64,000 nt of DNA. Source: Acanthaster planci (lineage: Eukaryota; Echinodermata; Asteroidea; Valvatida; Acanthasteridae). Positions 13,041 to 27,300 of the stretch are shown here, piece after piece. Within the stretch, counting starts at the first letter, position 1; the number at the start of each line of letters is the position of its first letter. Below the pieces are notes generated by a model. It saw nothing but the letters and a program-made list of their open reading frames with translations. It did no database searches and had not been told where the DNA came from. The position numbers and the translations under genes are program-made. Where the stretch lies: positions 299,017 through 363,016 of the forward strand of contig NW_019091455.1 of assembly GCF_001949145.1 (NCBI RefSeq), given 5' to 3'.

Positions 13041-15312
13041 CGATGGATTGCAGGCAAGGCCTGCTTCATTCTACGCTCAATTTTTTTTTTTTTAAATATC
13101 ACCTGAACCCATCTTGACTGCTCTGCTAAGCATCAGCTTTCCTGGTAACTGAAACCTGTGTGTGCAGTTAAAGCGCATTAACCCATTTCATAGAGCTGCT
13201 GAATACGAATAGTTGCTAAGCACACAAAATATTTGCTTAGCATCAGTTCAAAAGATCGAGAGTAGATTTCAGTTTGAAGTAGCGATGGCTATTTTCACGT
13301 ATCTTTATTATAAGGGAATAAAAGTGTAACATGGTGGTTTTAAACCAGTACATTTATAAACCGTCTGAGAGTCCCAGTGACAATTCAGGGGCGTGCTTAT
13401 TGCTGACTGGTTGTAACCACTTCTGAGTTGTGGTTTATCGCGACAGACTCTGCACCAAACAGTGTGTTCAAACTGTTTCAGGTATTTATGGATAATCAAT
13501 GTAGTCTCCAGATTACTTCTACTACAGCTCTTAGCTATACATTGTGTAGTTAAATATTGAAATGCCTGTTTGTAATGTTCTAGCTTCATATGGAGAACTG
13601 CGTGTGCCTGATATCCTTGCACTGAACACTCCTTTTCTTCACGTTTTGCTGAAGATCAGTCACAGTGAGTTGAAGTCACTTATTCAGGTCTGCTACGGAT
13701 ACTTTCAGTGTTTTCTTCCATCCTAGTTAAATTCCTAGGAAGTCAAAGAAGTTGTCAGGCTATTGACATGTTTTGACAGTTGGTGGCTGTAGTGTACTGA
13801 TTCAGGAGAACATCATTGTTCTGCTGTGGTGATGTGGTGAAAGAAACCAAAGGATTATTTACAAGAAATGCTTGTCGTGTCTGTGGTTTTCGTGACCTGA
13901 ACAAGTTTTTCAAGCTTCAGCTGTCATATGATGGCTCTCAGACATGCAGAGAGTTCACCGACCTCACCGACTTCCATTGAGCCAGTTTGGTGTTCCAACA
14001 GCATAGTCCAATGCAAGTCTACATGTGTGGGATATATTCTGTCCTATCAATACAGTCATGAGCTTACTCACAACTGTCCATAAAGACCCTGTCTTTTGAA
14101 ACACTGAACTGATTCATGGAATAATTGCCAATGCTCCATGTAGCCACCAACATGGAAGGCTGTACGTCTCCCTCAAGTGTCCTTAAGTGAAATGATGCTG
14201 TCTTCATCACAGCAAGGCAAAATGTTGGGAGTGCGGGAGCTCAACATCAGTGTGGTTTGACTATGTACCGCACAATAAAACAACTGGTTAAGGAAAAGGT
14301 TGAAGATCAGTGTAATTAACCAAGCAGGTTAGCTGATAATGCATTGTGCCATCCGACAAAGCTCAAATACATGTACATGCCACAAGGATTGCGTCATACA
14401 ATTTGCCCCTATGCGTTTTTGAAATATGTGTCTTTATAATTCAGTGCTCTGGCCAGTATATGTTAACTGGTTCTTGATGGCTGTCTCAACTCACGCAGTT
14501 CATATCAATTGCTTTTATTTCCATAGGGATTGTACATGTCTTTGTAAATCTTACTATATTTGGTTCACCATAACGTTCCCACAGCAACGTTCTTGAGGAT
14601 GCATCTTACTACATAAGTCACCAAGCAGCCAAGAGAAAACAGACTTGAAACAAAATATTAAGTATTTAGTTTTGGTGCACCACAAAGTGACCTATCATCC
14701 ATAGGCTTTGTAAATGCAATGTGACAGTCCCTGGTAGAGCAACTATATCCATGATACATCAGTTCTTGGTGCAGCAGACGAAATACAAGAAGATACTTGT
14801 TCTTGAATTTACCACTGCATTGTGGAAATAAACTCGTATTAAATATGTCAAATTCTGTTTTAATTGTGTCTAATTTGTTTTATTAGTTAATGATGAATAT
14901 AATTTGGGGTTTTTGGGCTCACAGTTTGGTTAATTTGGGATGTAGTTGAAATCAGGCTTCAATTTTGGAACCGAAAGAATTCAACAATGAAGTTAAATGA
15001 AATTCATGAATCGTTTCAACAGCACACCTGCAAACATTTCCAGATTTTCTTCTCTACACCACTTTTTTCTACATTGTCAGTTACATGGGCTTGGCTGCAT
15101 GAACTTCTAATGACCTTGAAGAAAAAGTATGGGAAACGTAAGATTTTGCATTTTTTTATTTAGGTTTTTTTTTTTTTTTGGTTTCATGTGATTTGTATTG
15201 AACTGGTTGTGCAGAGATTTTATTTCGTTGGCTGGAGATTTTGAGGACAAAGAAGAGAGCGCGAGTGAACACATGAGGGCGCCATACCTAACAAAAACTT
15301 TTCGAAGCGAAG
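13041..15312 (+). other. OTUD6B 3' UTR and spacer to UBA2
   Basis: No open reading frame looks genuine here. The stretch after the OTUD6B stop probably holds its 3' UTR, ending at one of two AATAAA signals (14274-14279 or 14827-14832). At about 13180-13245 is a fragment of the repeat that reads TTTCATAGAGCTGCT followed by GCTAAGCACA-type words; a fuller palindromic copy is at 42243-42480. The final 480 bp before UBA2 should contain its promoter; no TATA box is evident. Confidence 0.5.
14827..14832 (+). terminator. Candidate OTUD6B poly(A) signal
   Basis: Canonical AATAAA about 1.8 kb after the OTUD6B stop and about 480 bp before the UBA2 start, followed by T-rich and GT-containing sequence. 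A second AATAAA at 14274-14279 could be used instead. Confidence 0.45.
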
Positions 15313-18300
15313 ATGGCGGCGTGCGTGCGAGGTGTTTTGCCCGAAGATGTGGCTGAAATGGTTTCCGCTTGCCGGGTTTTAGTGGTGGGAGCCGGCGGGA
15401 TTGGATGCGAACTCCTGAAGAACCTCGTCTTGACAGGATTCCAGGACATCGTTTTGGTAATAGAGGAATTCATGACATATTTTTCTAGCAATATTAAAAA
15501 CTGTCAAATGAAGAACACGAACTCACTGTGTCAGACTTAGACATACAGTCAGTAGGCTAGGGCCTAGACCCGTAAACAGGGCCCAACGAATACTCCTCCG
15601 TCGTATACTGGGCCCTGTGCCGATTAATGGGGATTTCTTTTGAAAACTTTATCCGGGACATTCGGGGGCATAACTAAACATCCGCTTAATTTTATGAGCT
15701 GAAATTGCACCAGTATGTTCACTACTTACTTAATATTGTACTAACGCTGTAAAAAATCCACTAGGTTGCTAATTGTAGAAAATTCGCCTTTTCCTCGTTG
15801 GGAGGAAAAAGTGTTGCCGTTTTTGCAGTTTTCCCACTCTGTACGAATTTTTGCCTGACTCGTACATTACACAGACTCCTTTGTATGGTTAAGTAATGGT
15901 ACCCTGTGCGAGAGCCTGTCTAGTTTATCCCCAGACTTCAGCAGACTTGAACACTTTCTGTTGAGGCCATACTTGGATGCGAACAAAGATCGCTGCCTGT
16001 CATGCCTGTCGGTATCCGTCCGAACACGTAAAGTGTTCACTGTGTGGCAGTGCGCTCACGTGCACTTGTACTCAATGGCTGTTGCTTGTCGTTCCTGCAA
16101 TTCGGACATAAATAATGAGGAGCCCTGTGATTGGTCAGATTTTTTTTAAAAGGCATGGTTTTGGCCCATTTTTTTTTGTAATCAGAACAAAGGGATGTAA
16201 ACTACCATATTTAGAAATCTTGGGGGGAAATGGAGCAACATTTCTATGGGTACACAACTAGAATAGAATCCCTGCTTGTGCCATGTTAAATGTCATGTAG
16301 AGCCTATGGTGAAAAGGCTCACTTTCTGTGGGGTTCGTGGGAGCGGAGCACGTCAGACTCCACAGTTGGGGGGGTATAAATTAGGGTGGTTGGTTGGGTA
16401 AAGATTTTTTTTTGCTCTAGGGTCGGATGATGGACTATATTTTTGGCGGGGGAGGGCGCGTATATTTGTAACAGGTACTAAGTCAGTGTCAGATTAATAA
16501 TGTATATGTGCACGTCAATATTACATATCAGCACTGTGCTTGAGTAGAAAAGCAACTACTTATTGAAGTACAAACACACAAGAGCCATCCATCTCATGCC
16601 AAAAAAAAGAATAATACACTGTACAGGATGAGGTACACAAAATTAGGGTCTGTGCAAAGTACGGTAAATTTTTATAGTTTATTTATTTGTCAAATAAAAA
16701 GATCTAGGTTCCGTGTGATTTTCTAGGTTGGGTCGGATAACTGGAAACACAGCTATTTTTTTTTTTTGGCCTGGGGGAAAAAATCAAGTCGTTTACTTAC
16801 AAAACACTTAAAATTTTCAGACCAGTCTCTTAGGGTTTATGCGTGTACAGTGCATGTATGAGGTGTCAAGTGGAGTCCGTATATGGAACTCTTTCCCGCC
16901 TTTTTAAACATTTGGACATGGTTGGGCTGTAGTCATGATAGTAGGCCTATAAATGTCCAAGTACCTTCCATATACTTTTGTTTCCATTAGGCTTAGGCCT
17001 AATGCATTTAACTCTAAAAGTGTCGTCGCTAGCCCAAATCCAAATTCTCTGAATTCACCTCCAAAACAGTCCTTAAACTGTTAAATGTGCCCAGTTGAGG
17101 ATTAGGTGAAATCAGAGATTCTAGTAATGATAGTAAGGTTTACTCACATATGGGGAGAAAAAAGGAATTTCCGCTTCAAATCAGAAACGCTCTTGTTGGC
17201 GAGCTCAAAGTCTCCATCTTCTCCATAATTAAAGTGATTTAAATTGTATGTTAATGCCCTGGAGACAACGTCACGGCGCGCTGGCCTAGCAGACCGTACA
17301 GCTATAGAATCCAAGTTTCTCAGACTAGGATGTACGCAACTTTGTGTGTGCATCTGGGAACTTTCGCAGCCTAAAGTCATAGCGAGGAGAAAACACAGTT
17401 GACTTGTCGCAGTGTACATGTGCATGTACCTGTTTGTTTTCACTGCAAGGGATCACAAAGCTCCTGGGTGAACACATAAAGTTGCATCCATCCATAGGAA
17501 AGAATTCCATGTACTGCACAGACATCTGTCACTCGATGCCCCGTGTAGAAACCTGTGGGACTGGCCTGAAAAGTAAATGCTTCAATATTTTCCTTGCTAG
17601 ATTAGACTCTTTAGGACATGACACATGTTAGCTGTCACTTTCTGATGGCTAGTAAAGTACCGTAAGGGAAAATTAGTGATGTCCGTATATGGAACTCTTG
17701 GCCTTGCATTTGGCATTGCAAATAAACCCTAATCAGCAATATTCACCCCAGAAATCAATAACGTAGGACCCTACAATTAGTTTTATAAAAATACAGAAGG
17801 AAAGCATGTTGCAAGTTTTGCTACATTGCAATAAAAGAGGAAATTTTTCCATACTCCATAAATTTTCTTCTACCATATCTGGCAGTCTGTCTACCATTTG
17901 TCTTTTATCAAGTATTTAAAAAAAAAACACCTGCCCATGGCTGTTCATTGCTGGGTTTCAGGTACTGTAACTGCCATGACCAAAGTTGTTCAAAGACACA
18001 TTATAACTGTTGGTGTCTTTAGAAATTATTTTGGGCCCAACTCTTGTGCAGTAGCCCAGGAGTGGAGCCTAAAATGCCTGACTTTTCCACGTCTAAGTAA
18101 AGTCTGTTACACTTTTAGGTGACTGTCTGGCTTCCTGAATGTGGTCTGGCAGTATTGGCTGAGTTTCCTTGGAGATTTGTTGGGTTGGAAATTAAACTAG
18201 CTCAGATTAAAAAATGAAGCCTGGAGGTAATTCCTGATTACATAGAAAACATCCTGACCTCAGCCAAGGCCCTATTTTCCAGATGCCATGTGTATTAGGG

Positions 18301-21300
18301 TTTGAGTTGCTGGAGTTGACCAGTGTATGGCGCAGTATGGACTGATTGCACCCAACATTGCCTCGAGGCAGTGGATACCAGGATTCAGGAACCGGCGTTG
18401 ACATGCTTTGCTTTCTTGCACAGCAACATGAGTAGTGACTGTTTTGGGTGACTTAGAAGTTTGGCATTTATTAACGAAAGGACACCATTCCTGTACAAAA
18501 GTGAAACTTTTTTTTTTGACTTGCCTGAACAGATGACAGTGACACCATGCAGGATTTATTTTGTTCAAAAAGGGCAATAGTTTGAATTTTTGAGCGAAAT
18601 CCGGGGTAAAAACGTTGGCAACAAATCAAACGTCTGTGGTAGACTGTTGATTGGTTGATGGAAATTCCACTGAGAAAGCAGTTCTGAATCTCTGTTTAGC
18701 CCTAGACGTCATTTATTCTGGGGCTTGTCATGAAACTACTCGAAAGCTGTGAGTGTGCATTGTACACATGAAGTTCACCACGACATTTGGTTTGCTTTCA
18801 GAAACTTAGGTCAGAAGGTCACATTTTCTCCCAATTTGTCATTCAGAATTCTACAGAAAAGGGTAGATATAATTAACCACTTCGTGCCGGGGCATTTTTC
18901 AATGTTGACGATGCTCGGTCGGCATGACTATCATTTTTTCCGTTTTCAAAATCCTTCAAAAATTCATCATTTTGTTTAACGGTCGTTTATAGCCGNNNNN
19001 NNNNNNNNNNNNNNNNNNNNNNNNNNNNNNNNNNNNNNNNNNNNNNNNNNNNNNNNNNNNNNNNNNNNNNNNNNNNNNNNNNNNNNNNNNNNNNNNNNNN
19101 NNNNNNNNNNNNNNNNNNNNNNNNNNNNNNNNNNNNNNNNNNNNNNNNNNNNNNNNNNNNNNNNNNNNNNNNNNNNNNNNNNNNNNNNNNNNNNNNNNNN
19201 NNNNNNNNNNNNNNNNNNNNNNNNNNNNNNNNNNNNNNNNNNNNNNNNNNNNNNNNNNNNNNNNNNNNNNNNNNNNNNNNNNNNNNNNNNNNNNNNNNNN
19301 NNNNNNNNNNNNNNNNNNNNNNNNNNNNNNNNNNNNNNNNNNNNNNNNNNNNNNNNNNNNNNNNNNNNNNNNNNNNNNNNNNNNNNNNNNNNNNNNNNNN
19401 NNNNNNNNNNNNNNNNNNNNNNNNNNNNNNNNNNNCCGATCCCGGAGTCCCCAGCAGAAGTGGTTAAAGAACATTCTCTGAGGTATCAGATGTCATTTTG
19501 GTTTTAAAGCTATTTAAAATGGGAAAAAAATAGTTGTCTTGTTATTAACGAATGATGTAACGTTAGTAATAATTGAGAAATTTGTTTGTTTGTTTTTTCA
19601 GTTAACCTTATACATTGTGAAAATTCTTTACTTTTAGTGTTGTAGTCGGGACCCCTTTAGACCTTCACAAGACCACACAAGAGCAACACAAGACCTCCAG
19701 TCTGAATTCAAGTCACAAGCTGTTCAAATGAACTGCAACAAAAGTATTCCTTTGTCATGGTTCACCCTGTTACTTGTGACTGGTCTTGTGCATGGTCTTG
19801 TGTCTGGTCTTGCGATGGTCTCGACTACAACACTGCTTCCCTGTTATATTGTTAACATGGTTCATCTTCTGGCTCTCTACCGGTTTACAGGTATCTCAGG
19901 GCATAAATGTTTAAAGATGAATTTTAAAGTTTTGAAACATAGTCAGCATCTTTGAGTTGTCATGTCCGTTTGATATCTTTTGTTTCCAATGGATTAGATT
20001 GACCTGGACACCATTGATGTCAGTAACCTCAACAGACAATTCCTCTTTCACAAGAAACATGTCGGCAAATCAAAGGCAGAGGTAAGTTTGGAATTAGTCC
20101 CGTAAATGGGGTCCAAGTAATGCAGATATTGGACTACGGCCTTTGTTCCCAGGGCCTGTGAATAAAATGGAAGTGAATAATTTGCAGTTTTCATATTTGA
20201 CATAGCTTCTGAATTGTAGCTTTCTCCTTCATAAATTGCAGACCTGTGACTAATGTGACCTTTTATACTGGGGGAAAGCCCCGATAAGTGATTCCTGATA
20301 GCCATTGACAACAGGAAATTAAGCTCGAGTTGGACTGTAACCTGTGACCTCTGGAATGCAACACCGTATGAGTTGAGGCTTACTGTAGTCATGGTGGTAG
20401 TTCTGAGTCACCAATACAGTCAAATCTGTTATTTTGGTACTTCCAGTTGTAAGTCTTTAAAGTCCTTCTTCAGCGGATAACAACAGGTGTATCAGTATGG
20501 GCTGGACAGTGTCATATTCATTCTTGACTTATAATTGATTGGCAGGGATTTCACACTCGGCATTGTACATTTCATCGACAGGTTGCCAAGGAGAGTGCCC
20601 TGAGGTTCAACCCAAATGCAAAGATTGATGCTCGACATGAAAGCATCACAACGTAAGCTTCTGATGATTTTGTTTTTTTCCCGCTTTGTCAGTCTGCAGC
20701 TGCTGAATGGTGAAAGTCAGACAGTTGTTATAAAGAGTTGGCACTTCAGTGCCACCTGTTTGTTGATCATTTGCAATGGTTTTTAGAATTGTTCCTGCAA
20801 TTCATACATCGGTAGGCGGTGTACAGTTCGACTGTTCTCAAAATAACTTCAAGGAGAGCCCCCAAATCTGGTCACCTTCCTCGAAGTTCACTTGACTGCA
20901 CAGCCACCAGATCCACTTGCCTTCATAATCATTTTGGCCACTTCTTGATCCCTTGAATGCTGTGGTTTTCATTTTTTTAGTACAGAGTATAACCGGGAGT
21001 TCTTCATGCAGTTCAATGTGGTGATGAACGCGCTAGACAACAGGGGTGAGTTCTGGCACGGATATCCAATAACCAAGCAAGCCACGCGAATGGGTTATAC
21101 ATTCTGTTTGTGTGCATTCTGCTGAAAATAAGCTGTGCGTACTCCACATCATTTGTCCTTGCAAAGGATTCATTCATCTATGATTATTGGTATGGTCAAT
21201 CTGTAGTTCCTGTGTGGACTTCATTCATGCCATTGTTTTAGAATTTGAAATGCAAACCAGGGTCATATTTTTGTCTCTTCTATCTAGCTGCTCGCAACCA

Positions 21301-24300
21301 TGTCAACAGAATGTGCCTGGCTGCCGATGTGCCATTGATTGAAAGTGGGTCAGGCGGCTACCTGGGCCAAGTGTCCGTCATAAAGAAGGTAATAACATTG
21401 ACATATTGACTGGCAATATCAACATATTTTACTGCCGTATTTTAATATACCAACTATGTTAACTGGCAATATTTATAATCATATAGACGGGCAGTGTAAA
21501 AATACTGACTGGTGATGTATATGTAAGGTGACTGTTTTTTTGAACTGATGTTTTCCAGCACTTGCCATTTGTTTGGAGTTGAGAAGTCTTAAGGCCAACC
21601 TAAGAGGTCCTGTCTGAATTCAAGTCTCAACCATTTGAATAAATCCTAAAAAAAGTATTCCTTTGTCATTGTTTACACCGTTACTTGTGACTGGTCTTGT
21701 TGGTGGTCTTGTGACTGGTCTCGAGACTGGTCTTGTGGCTGGACTTGTGACTGGTCTTGTTGGTGGTCTTGTGACTGGTCTTGTGGCTAGACTTGTGACT
21801 GGTCTTGTTGGTGGTCTTGTGACTGGTCTTGAAACTGGTCTTGTGGCTGGTCTTGTGGATGGTCTTGTGGGTGGTCTTGTGGCTGGACTTGTGACTGGTC
21901 TTGTTGGTGGTCTTGTGACTGATCTTGTGGGTGGTCTTTTGACTGGTTTTGTGGCTGGTCTTTTGACTGGCCTTGTGGCTAATCTTGGGAATGGTCTTGT
22001 GTCTGGTCTTGTGTCTGGTCCTGTGTCTGGTCCTGTGTCTGGTCCTGTGATAGTCTCTACTTCAACTTAGTGTGTGAGTTCCAAGTAGAAATCAGCTGTT
22101 GGATTTCATACCAAGGACATAAAGTGCTAAATGAGAAGACCTCCTGTTCCTTGCTAGAACAGTATGTGATGCCAGTCACAACTGGTCATTATTCTTAGTT
22201 AGATGTTCCTAATCTAAACTGAGGGATGCTTAAAAGTCTGACGTTGAGTAATATTGTAGAGTAGGCCCTTTATCAGTAAATTTCGTACTGATGAGCAGCA
22301 TTACGCTCAAGGTTCATTGGCCGAGATACGCCGCTGCTCAGAAGTATACATTAGTGCCATAAAGTGTAAACTGCATGAAAAAAGAGGAATTCCAGAAAGA
22401 GTGACCATTCATTTCACAGCAATGTCCTGGCAATATTTCATTTTGATGGCTTTGTAAAAACATTATGGGCCATTGGCACATCTTATGAATTATTTTTTTT
22501 TCTCCTTTTGCTTTCTGACTCTCAGGGTTTAACAGAGTGTTACGAGTGTCTACCCCAGCCAGCTCAGAAATCCTTCCCTGGCTGTACAATACGGAACACT
22601 CCATCTGAGCCCATCCACTGCATTGTATGGGCCAAACATTTATTCAAGTGAGTTCCCCACAAAGCATGACCTGCTGGTCTGTGCCAGTGTTTAAAGTGAT
22701 CCTGAAGCTGTTTAACAACTTGAAGACAGAATAATTCCACAGCAACCTTATATCCCAAATGCGATATAATTTCTGACCAAATATACTGACTTTTTGAAAT
22801 AATAAGATGCCACAAGAGTTCTTTACAAAGTACAACTTCACAAATGCTGGTTCATGGTGGTTATTTGGTCAAGATTTGTTCAATATTTCTTACTGGGTTA
22901 TTGTATATTTTTTAAAACACCAAGACATTGCAGCTGAGCAACATTTGCTATGATACCCAGCCTCTGCTCACAGCTACTCCAGGGCTCCTCACATGCCCAA
23001 CCTCCATGAACTAGTTTGAATCGTAGTGTGTTCAGAAACTCAAAGGGAAGGACTCAAACACGAAGACGGGTGGAGATTTCATCAGTCACTGCTTGCAGAT
23101 TTTACTGAGGTTTTAAAATCCTCTGTGTAATAAAAGAAGAAAGCCCCTGCCTGTTTATACGTGAGGTGCAATCCCTCTTTTGAAGGGAAAGTTGCTCCTT
23201 TGTACAAATGTATGTTCAGTGATTCCAATCGGCCCAGCCTTATTTAGGACATTGCTCCGGGTCGAACCAACATTCCCTTGATTTTTGTTCTTCGTTCAAC
23301 GCAGTCAATTGTTTGGTGAAGAAGATCCAGACCAGGACGTGTCCCCGGACACGGCAGACCCCGAGGCCGCTGGGGATGCCGGCCAGGAGAGCTTGAACTC
23401 TGACCCCGCCAAAGACGCGCTGGGTGGTGTGGAGAGAACGTCCACAAGGGCCTGGGCGGAGTCTAGCGACTACAATGCACAAAAGTTATTTAGAAAGGTC
23501 AGAAACACAATGATGCATCAGACTTTTAAAAAAGGGGATTAAATATGTGCTTGGCTGGACTTAAACGTGCGTTTAAGACCGGTTCAGGAGAATGGATGCG
23601 ACTAAAGCCGCAGGCGAGGACATTATCGGGATTAATTCTTCTGAGCAAGGTATTTATTCCCGTGCATAAATACCTTTGTATTCAGAGTCAAAAGAAGTCA
23701 ACATATGATGGATTTCCAACAGTTTAGTTCTAAAACTTTACTTTCATTTTCCCAAGCACCCCTGTCCATTTTATGGTCTATTCCTTTTGAAAGTGCACGC
23801 ATGCACGCAGACTCCAACCAATCAGACCCGATTAAACTGTCTCGTATCCATGTGCCAGCGCGTGATTTACGCAGTGGGCATTATCACTTCTCAGCAGGCG
23901 TTATCAAATGTCAATACACCGTCACGTGATGCATTTCCACCAATAGGAATAGAAAAACTGACCCAGGTTTGATTGTCTTTGTATTCAGTGTCTTTAGTAA
24001 AATTATGGTCAAGCTGTTTTGTGAGTTTCAAGTTATAAGGTTTCATTTGATGATCTCCCTTCAATTCCACAATGTTACACAGTGAAAGTATGGATGTTTT
24101 TAAAAACTTGATATTAAACGAGCACACTCAGGATTGATTGATTCCTGATGACAGCACTGCTGCCTTCATTCCCTCTTTAATAAGAGCACCATTCAGAGGT
24201 AATGCATTTTTAGGAACCTCCAAATTTAGTACAGGAAAGCAGTAGCACTTCAAGATGCGTGGAGCCCCACTTGATGTAATAGTGGCTGGGCTTTTCCCCC

Positions 24301-27300
24301 TTATTTCTAGCAAATTCTGGTAGAGTTTGAAGGGTCTGGTCCACATTACAGCAGAGACTTCAGACCTTCCTATTTTGACACTGCATTTGCAATCTCGTCT
24401 GCCAGCTTTTCCACGATGACATCAACTACCTGCTGTCCATGGACAAATTGTGGCAGAAACGCCGGCCTCCAGTGCCCTTGGACTGGGATAATTTACCTCA
24501 GGAACAAGGTAGGCTGTTCAAGATTTATACAGCCATGGATCTTTCCCATAAACTATACAGACTAGACTGGTGCACGCGTGCTACAGCCACTGGTTGGCAA
24601 GCGCGGCCGTCCACACTGTCGGCAGTATAGGGGAGCTGCTCTAACCAGAACTTGGGTGCGTTGAGGGTCAGTCAAAGTCGTATTACGGCCTTTGTCCAAT
24701 ACTTCGGCTCGCTTTTCTCGAAACTACGTGAAGTTCAGTGTCCTGAGGTTGGAAAGTAACAATTCTTTGCTTTCAGTTTTGCATGTCATGTCAAACTCTA
24801 CTAGAGCAGAGACAGCGTGTATGTGCTCGTAGTTTGCATGCATGGAGATCTATATTGTTATGTCATAGATTCAACCGTTTCTCACCGGGAAGCGGTAAGA
24901 GCCACCGTAAAAGTTGAGATCCCTCAGCCTGCTTTTCAGCTATTATTCTCGGCCTGGCTCTTGCATATATGGTGATTGGCCTTTGTGTGTTACCAAGAAA
25001 TGAAAAGGCCAAATTTGCATCATAATCGCCAGCTACACAATAGTCCCCACTTTGAAAAGAGGCAACGGGAATGTGGAAGCGTGAGTAGAGCTGCATGCCA
25101 CCAAACAATGAGCCTTTTCACTGTGTAAATCAAAGCGTGCAGAGCACGCAGGGCCACAAACCGAGAATTTGCAGTTTAGCAGGTGGCCTTCGTGGCCAAG
25201 CGAGGCTGGAATTCTTGGAGTCAGCTATCAGAAAAAGGTTCCAGCGTCAAGGGGTTAAGCAACTTTGCCAATCAGTGGTGGTAATGCAGCAACGATTGAA
25301 GTCGTACTGAAGATTTCAAAAGCCCACGTTGACTTATTTGGCCTAACTGAAGGGTGGGTTGTCCAAAAAAAATGAAATTGATGGACATAAAGAAAAGAAA
25401 TACTACAGGGCATGTGCAGGCAGGAATGACAAATATATTTAAACTGATGTAAAACTAAAACACGTTACTGTACCTCATTCATATTCATGACGGATAGCCG
25501 AGCTCTCATTGGTGTATTCATGGTCACGCACCAGCTGCTATTTTTGCTGTTGGCAAGGCGCACGCGCGATTGTTCACACAAGGAGTAAATACAAATGTGT
25601 ATTACATGGGCTTACACGGGCGACTGTTAAAAACGCATAGGCAGTTTGTACCAGAAAATCCAGGAACTGTGGCCCGGGTGTTCTGTGCACTCGTGGTGTC
25701 ACCAGCCTAGCAACGGTGAACCACGCGAAAGACAATCAGCATTTTCCTCAGCTGAGCGATGCCAAACTGGAACATATTTTGGACAATAAGTGTGCATCCT
25801 CCACTAAGAGGGTTATCCAAAATGCGTTGGAAATGCTCAGAAATTACGGTGTCGCAAAAGGATTGGACATTTCTTTTCTTTCATGGTGATGTTTTTATTT
25901 TCAAAGGTTATTGAAATAAAATATGCATGAGGTATAGTAAAACAAATATAATGATAAATATATAAATGATTTATTTCGGTTGGACTGTTGATGTTATCTG
26001 CCTGAGGTATTGGGAGTTGACAAGCCCACACGCATATATTTGTATGCATGTGCACCGTTCACAAACCATACAAGTATTGCAATAAATACGAGTGTATGTC
26101 TCATTTGAAGTGAAAGTAATGCAACCTTTCCTCAAGGCTGTATTAAATCTGTGAAATCCACAATTTTAATTTTATTCTTTGTTGAGAATCACAGTTTGAT
26201 GTACCAAAATAATGGAGGGGGGAATTATTTCAAGTATGTTTCCCCTCTCAAAAAAAAGAAACGGCAGGGCAAATTCAAATTAATTTGTCTTGTTTGTTTA
26301 TTTAGAACATACATGTGGCAAGAGAAATGAGTGTGAAGGTTTCAAGAAAAAGCTAAAATGTCTTTGTTAATGCTGTTGACATTTTATGGGTCAGTAAACA
26401 GAAAATAATCGACCTTATTGACCAATCTTCTTGGAAAGAAGCAACAAATTTTGAGTTAATTTTTTGTTTTTTGGACTCACAGATTTCGTTTCATCCTTTC
26501 TTGTTTTTTTTTTGTGGTCGGTGTTTCTTTTTTCTCCCAAGATTCAGAGGAAAATGAGAGCCAAAGCAGCACTGTGCTGCATGACCAGAGGAAGTTAAGC
26601 ATCAGGGATTGCGTCAGCATGTTCAAAGACAGCCTGGACTCACTTAAGCAACTCTACAAGGAGAGAGGGGAGCTGGTGTGGGATAAGGTAAGGGAACGGA
26701 AGGTTAGAGTGCATGTCATAACTTGATTTGGGAACGAGAAACCCCCTACACTGGAGAGAAGACATCTACGGGTTTTAACACTTGATATACACAAACAGTC
26801 TCTTATCTGCTGAATTCTTCTAAAGGTTTTTAAAAAAAGCAAAATTTTGGTAAGCGGGCTTTGCATTTATGCTATTTGCATTAAGGGTTTGCTCGTAGAT
26901 TTTTATTGTGCACAGACAAAAATGACTAACATTTACAAAGCATCAGGTGAACGTCTACTCGATCACAGAAAGTCTACTTACACTGTACGTTTTTGCTGAA
27001 CAGCGCAAATCTATTTACACAGTTTGTTTTATACAAATTATTACATTTGATGCTTTCATTACGTTGCCGCAAAATTGTCTTCATCCATTTCATCTCTTAC
27101 ATCTACCTGTGACCGTTGAGTCTCTCAATGTCTGTCAAATGAAATAAAATACTCCCACCTTTGAATTTACAGGCAATGAAATACTCACATCACTGTTGAT
27201 GATTGGCACGTGCAGACTGTGCGGTAAAAATCAACATCCCGAAAGTGCCAAGAGTTCAGTGAAAACAGTCCAAATACATGTACTGAAATTTGTTCTCGAT

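Larger units (their letters stand above)
15457..19997 (+). other. UBA2 intron 1 content
   Basis: No gene is seen across this 4.5 kb intron. It holds a TTAA-flanked repeat interrupted by an assembly gap (18877-19463) and a copy of the GGTCTTGTG dispersed repeat (19636-19850). Short A/T and G/T homopolymer-rich tracts lie near 16160-16800. The remainder is unremarkable. Confidence 0.6.

Noticed and set aside
21663-22070. 135-codon frame of Val/Thr/Gly/Leu repeats
   Set aside because: It is the translation of a 12-bp minisatellite in a UBA2 intron; it lacks any domain and the same repeat occurs elsewhere as a non-coding dispersed element.
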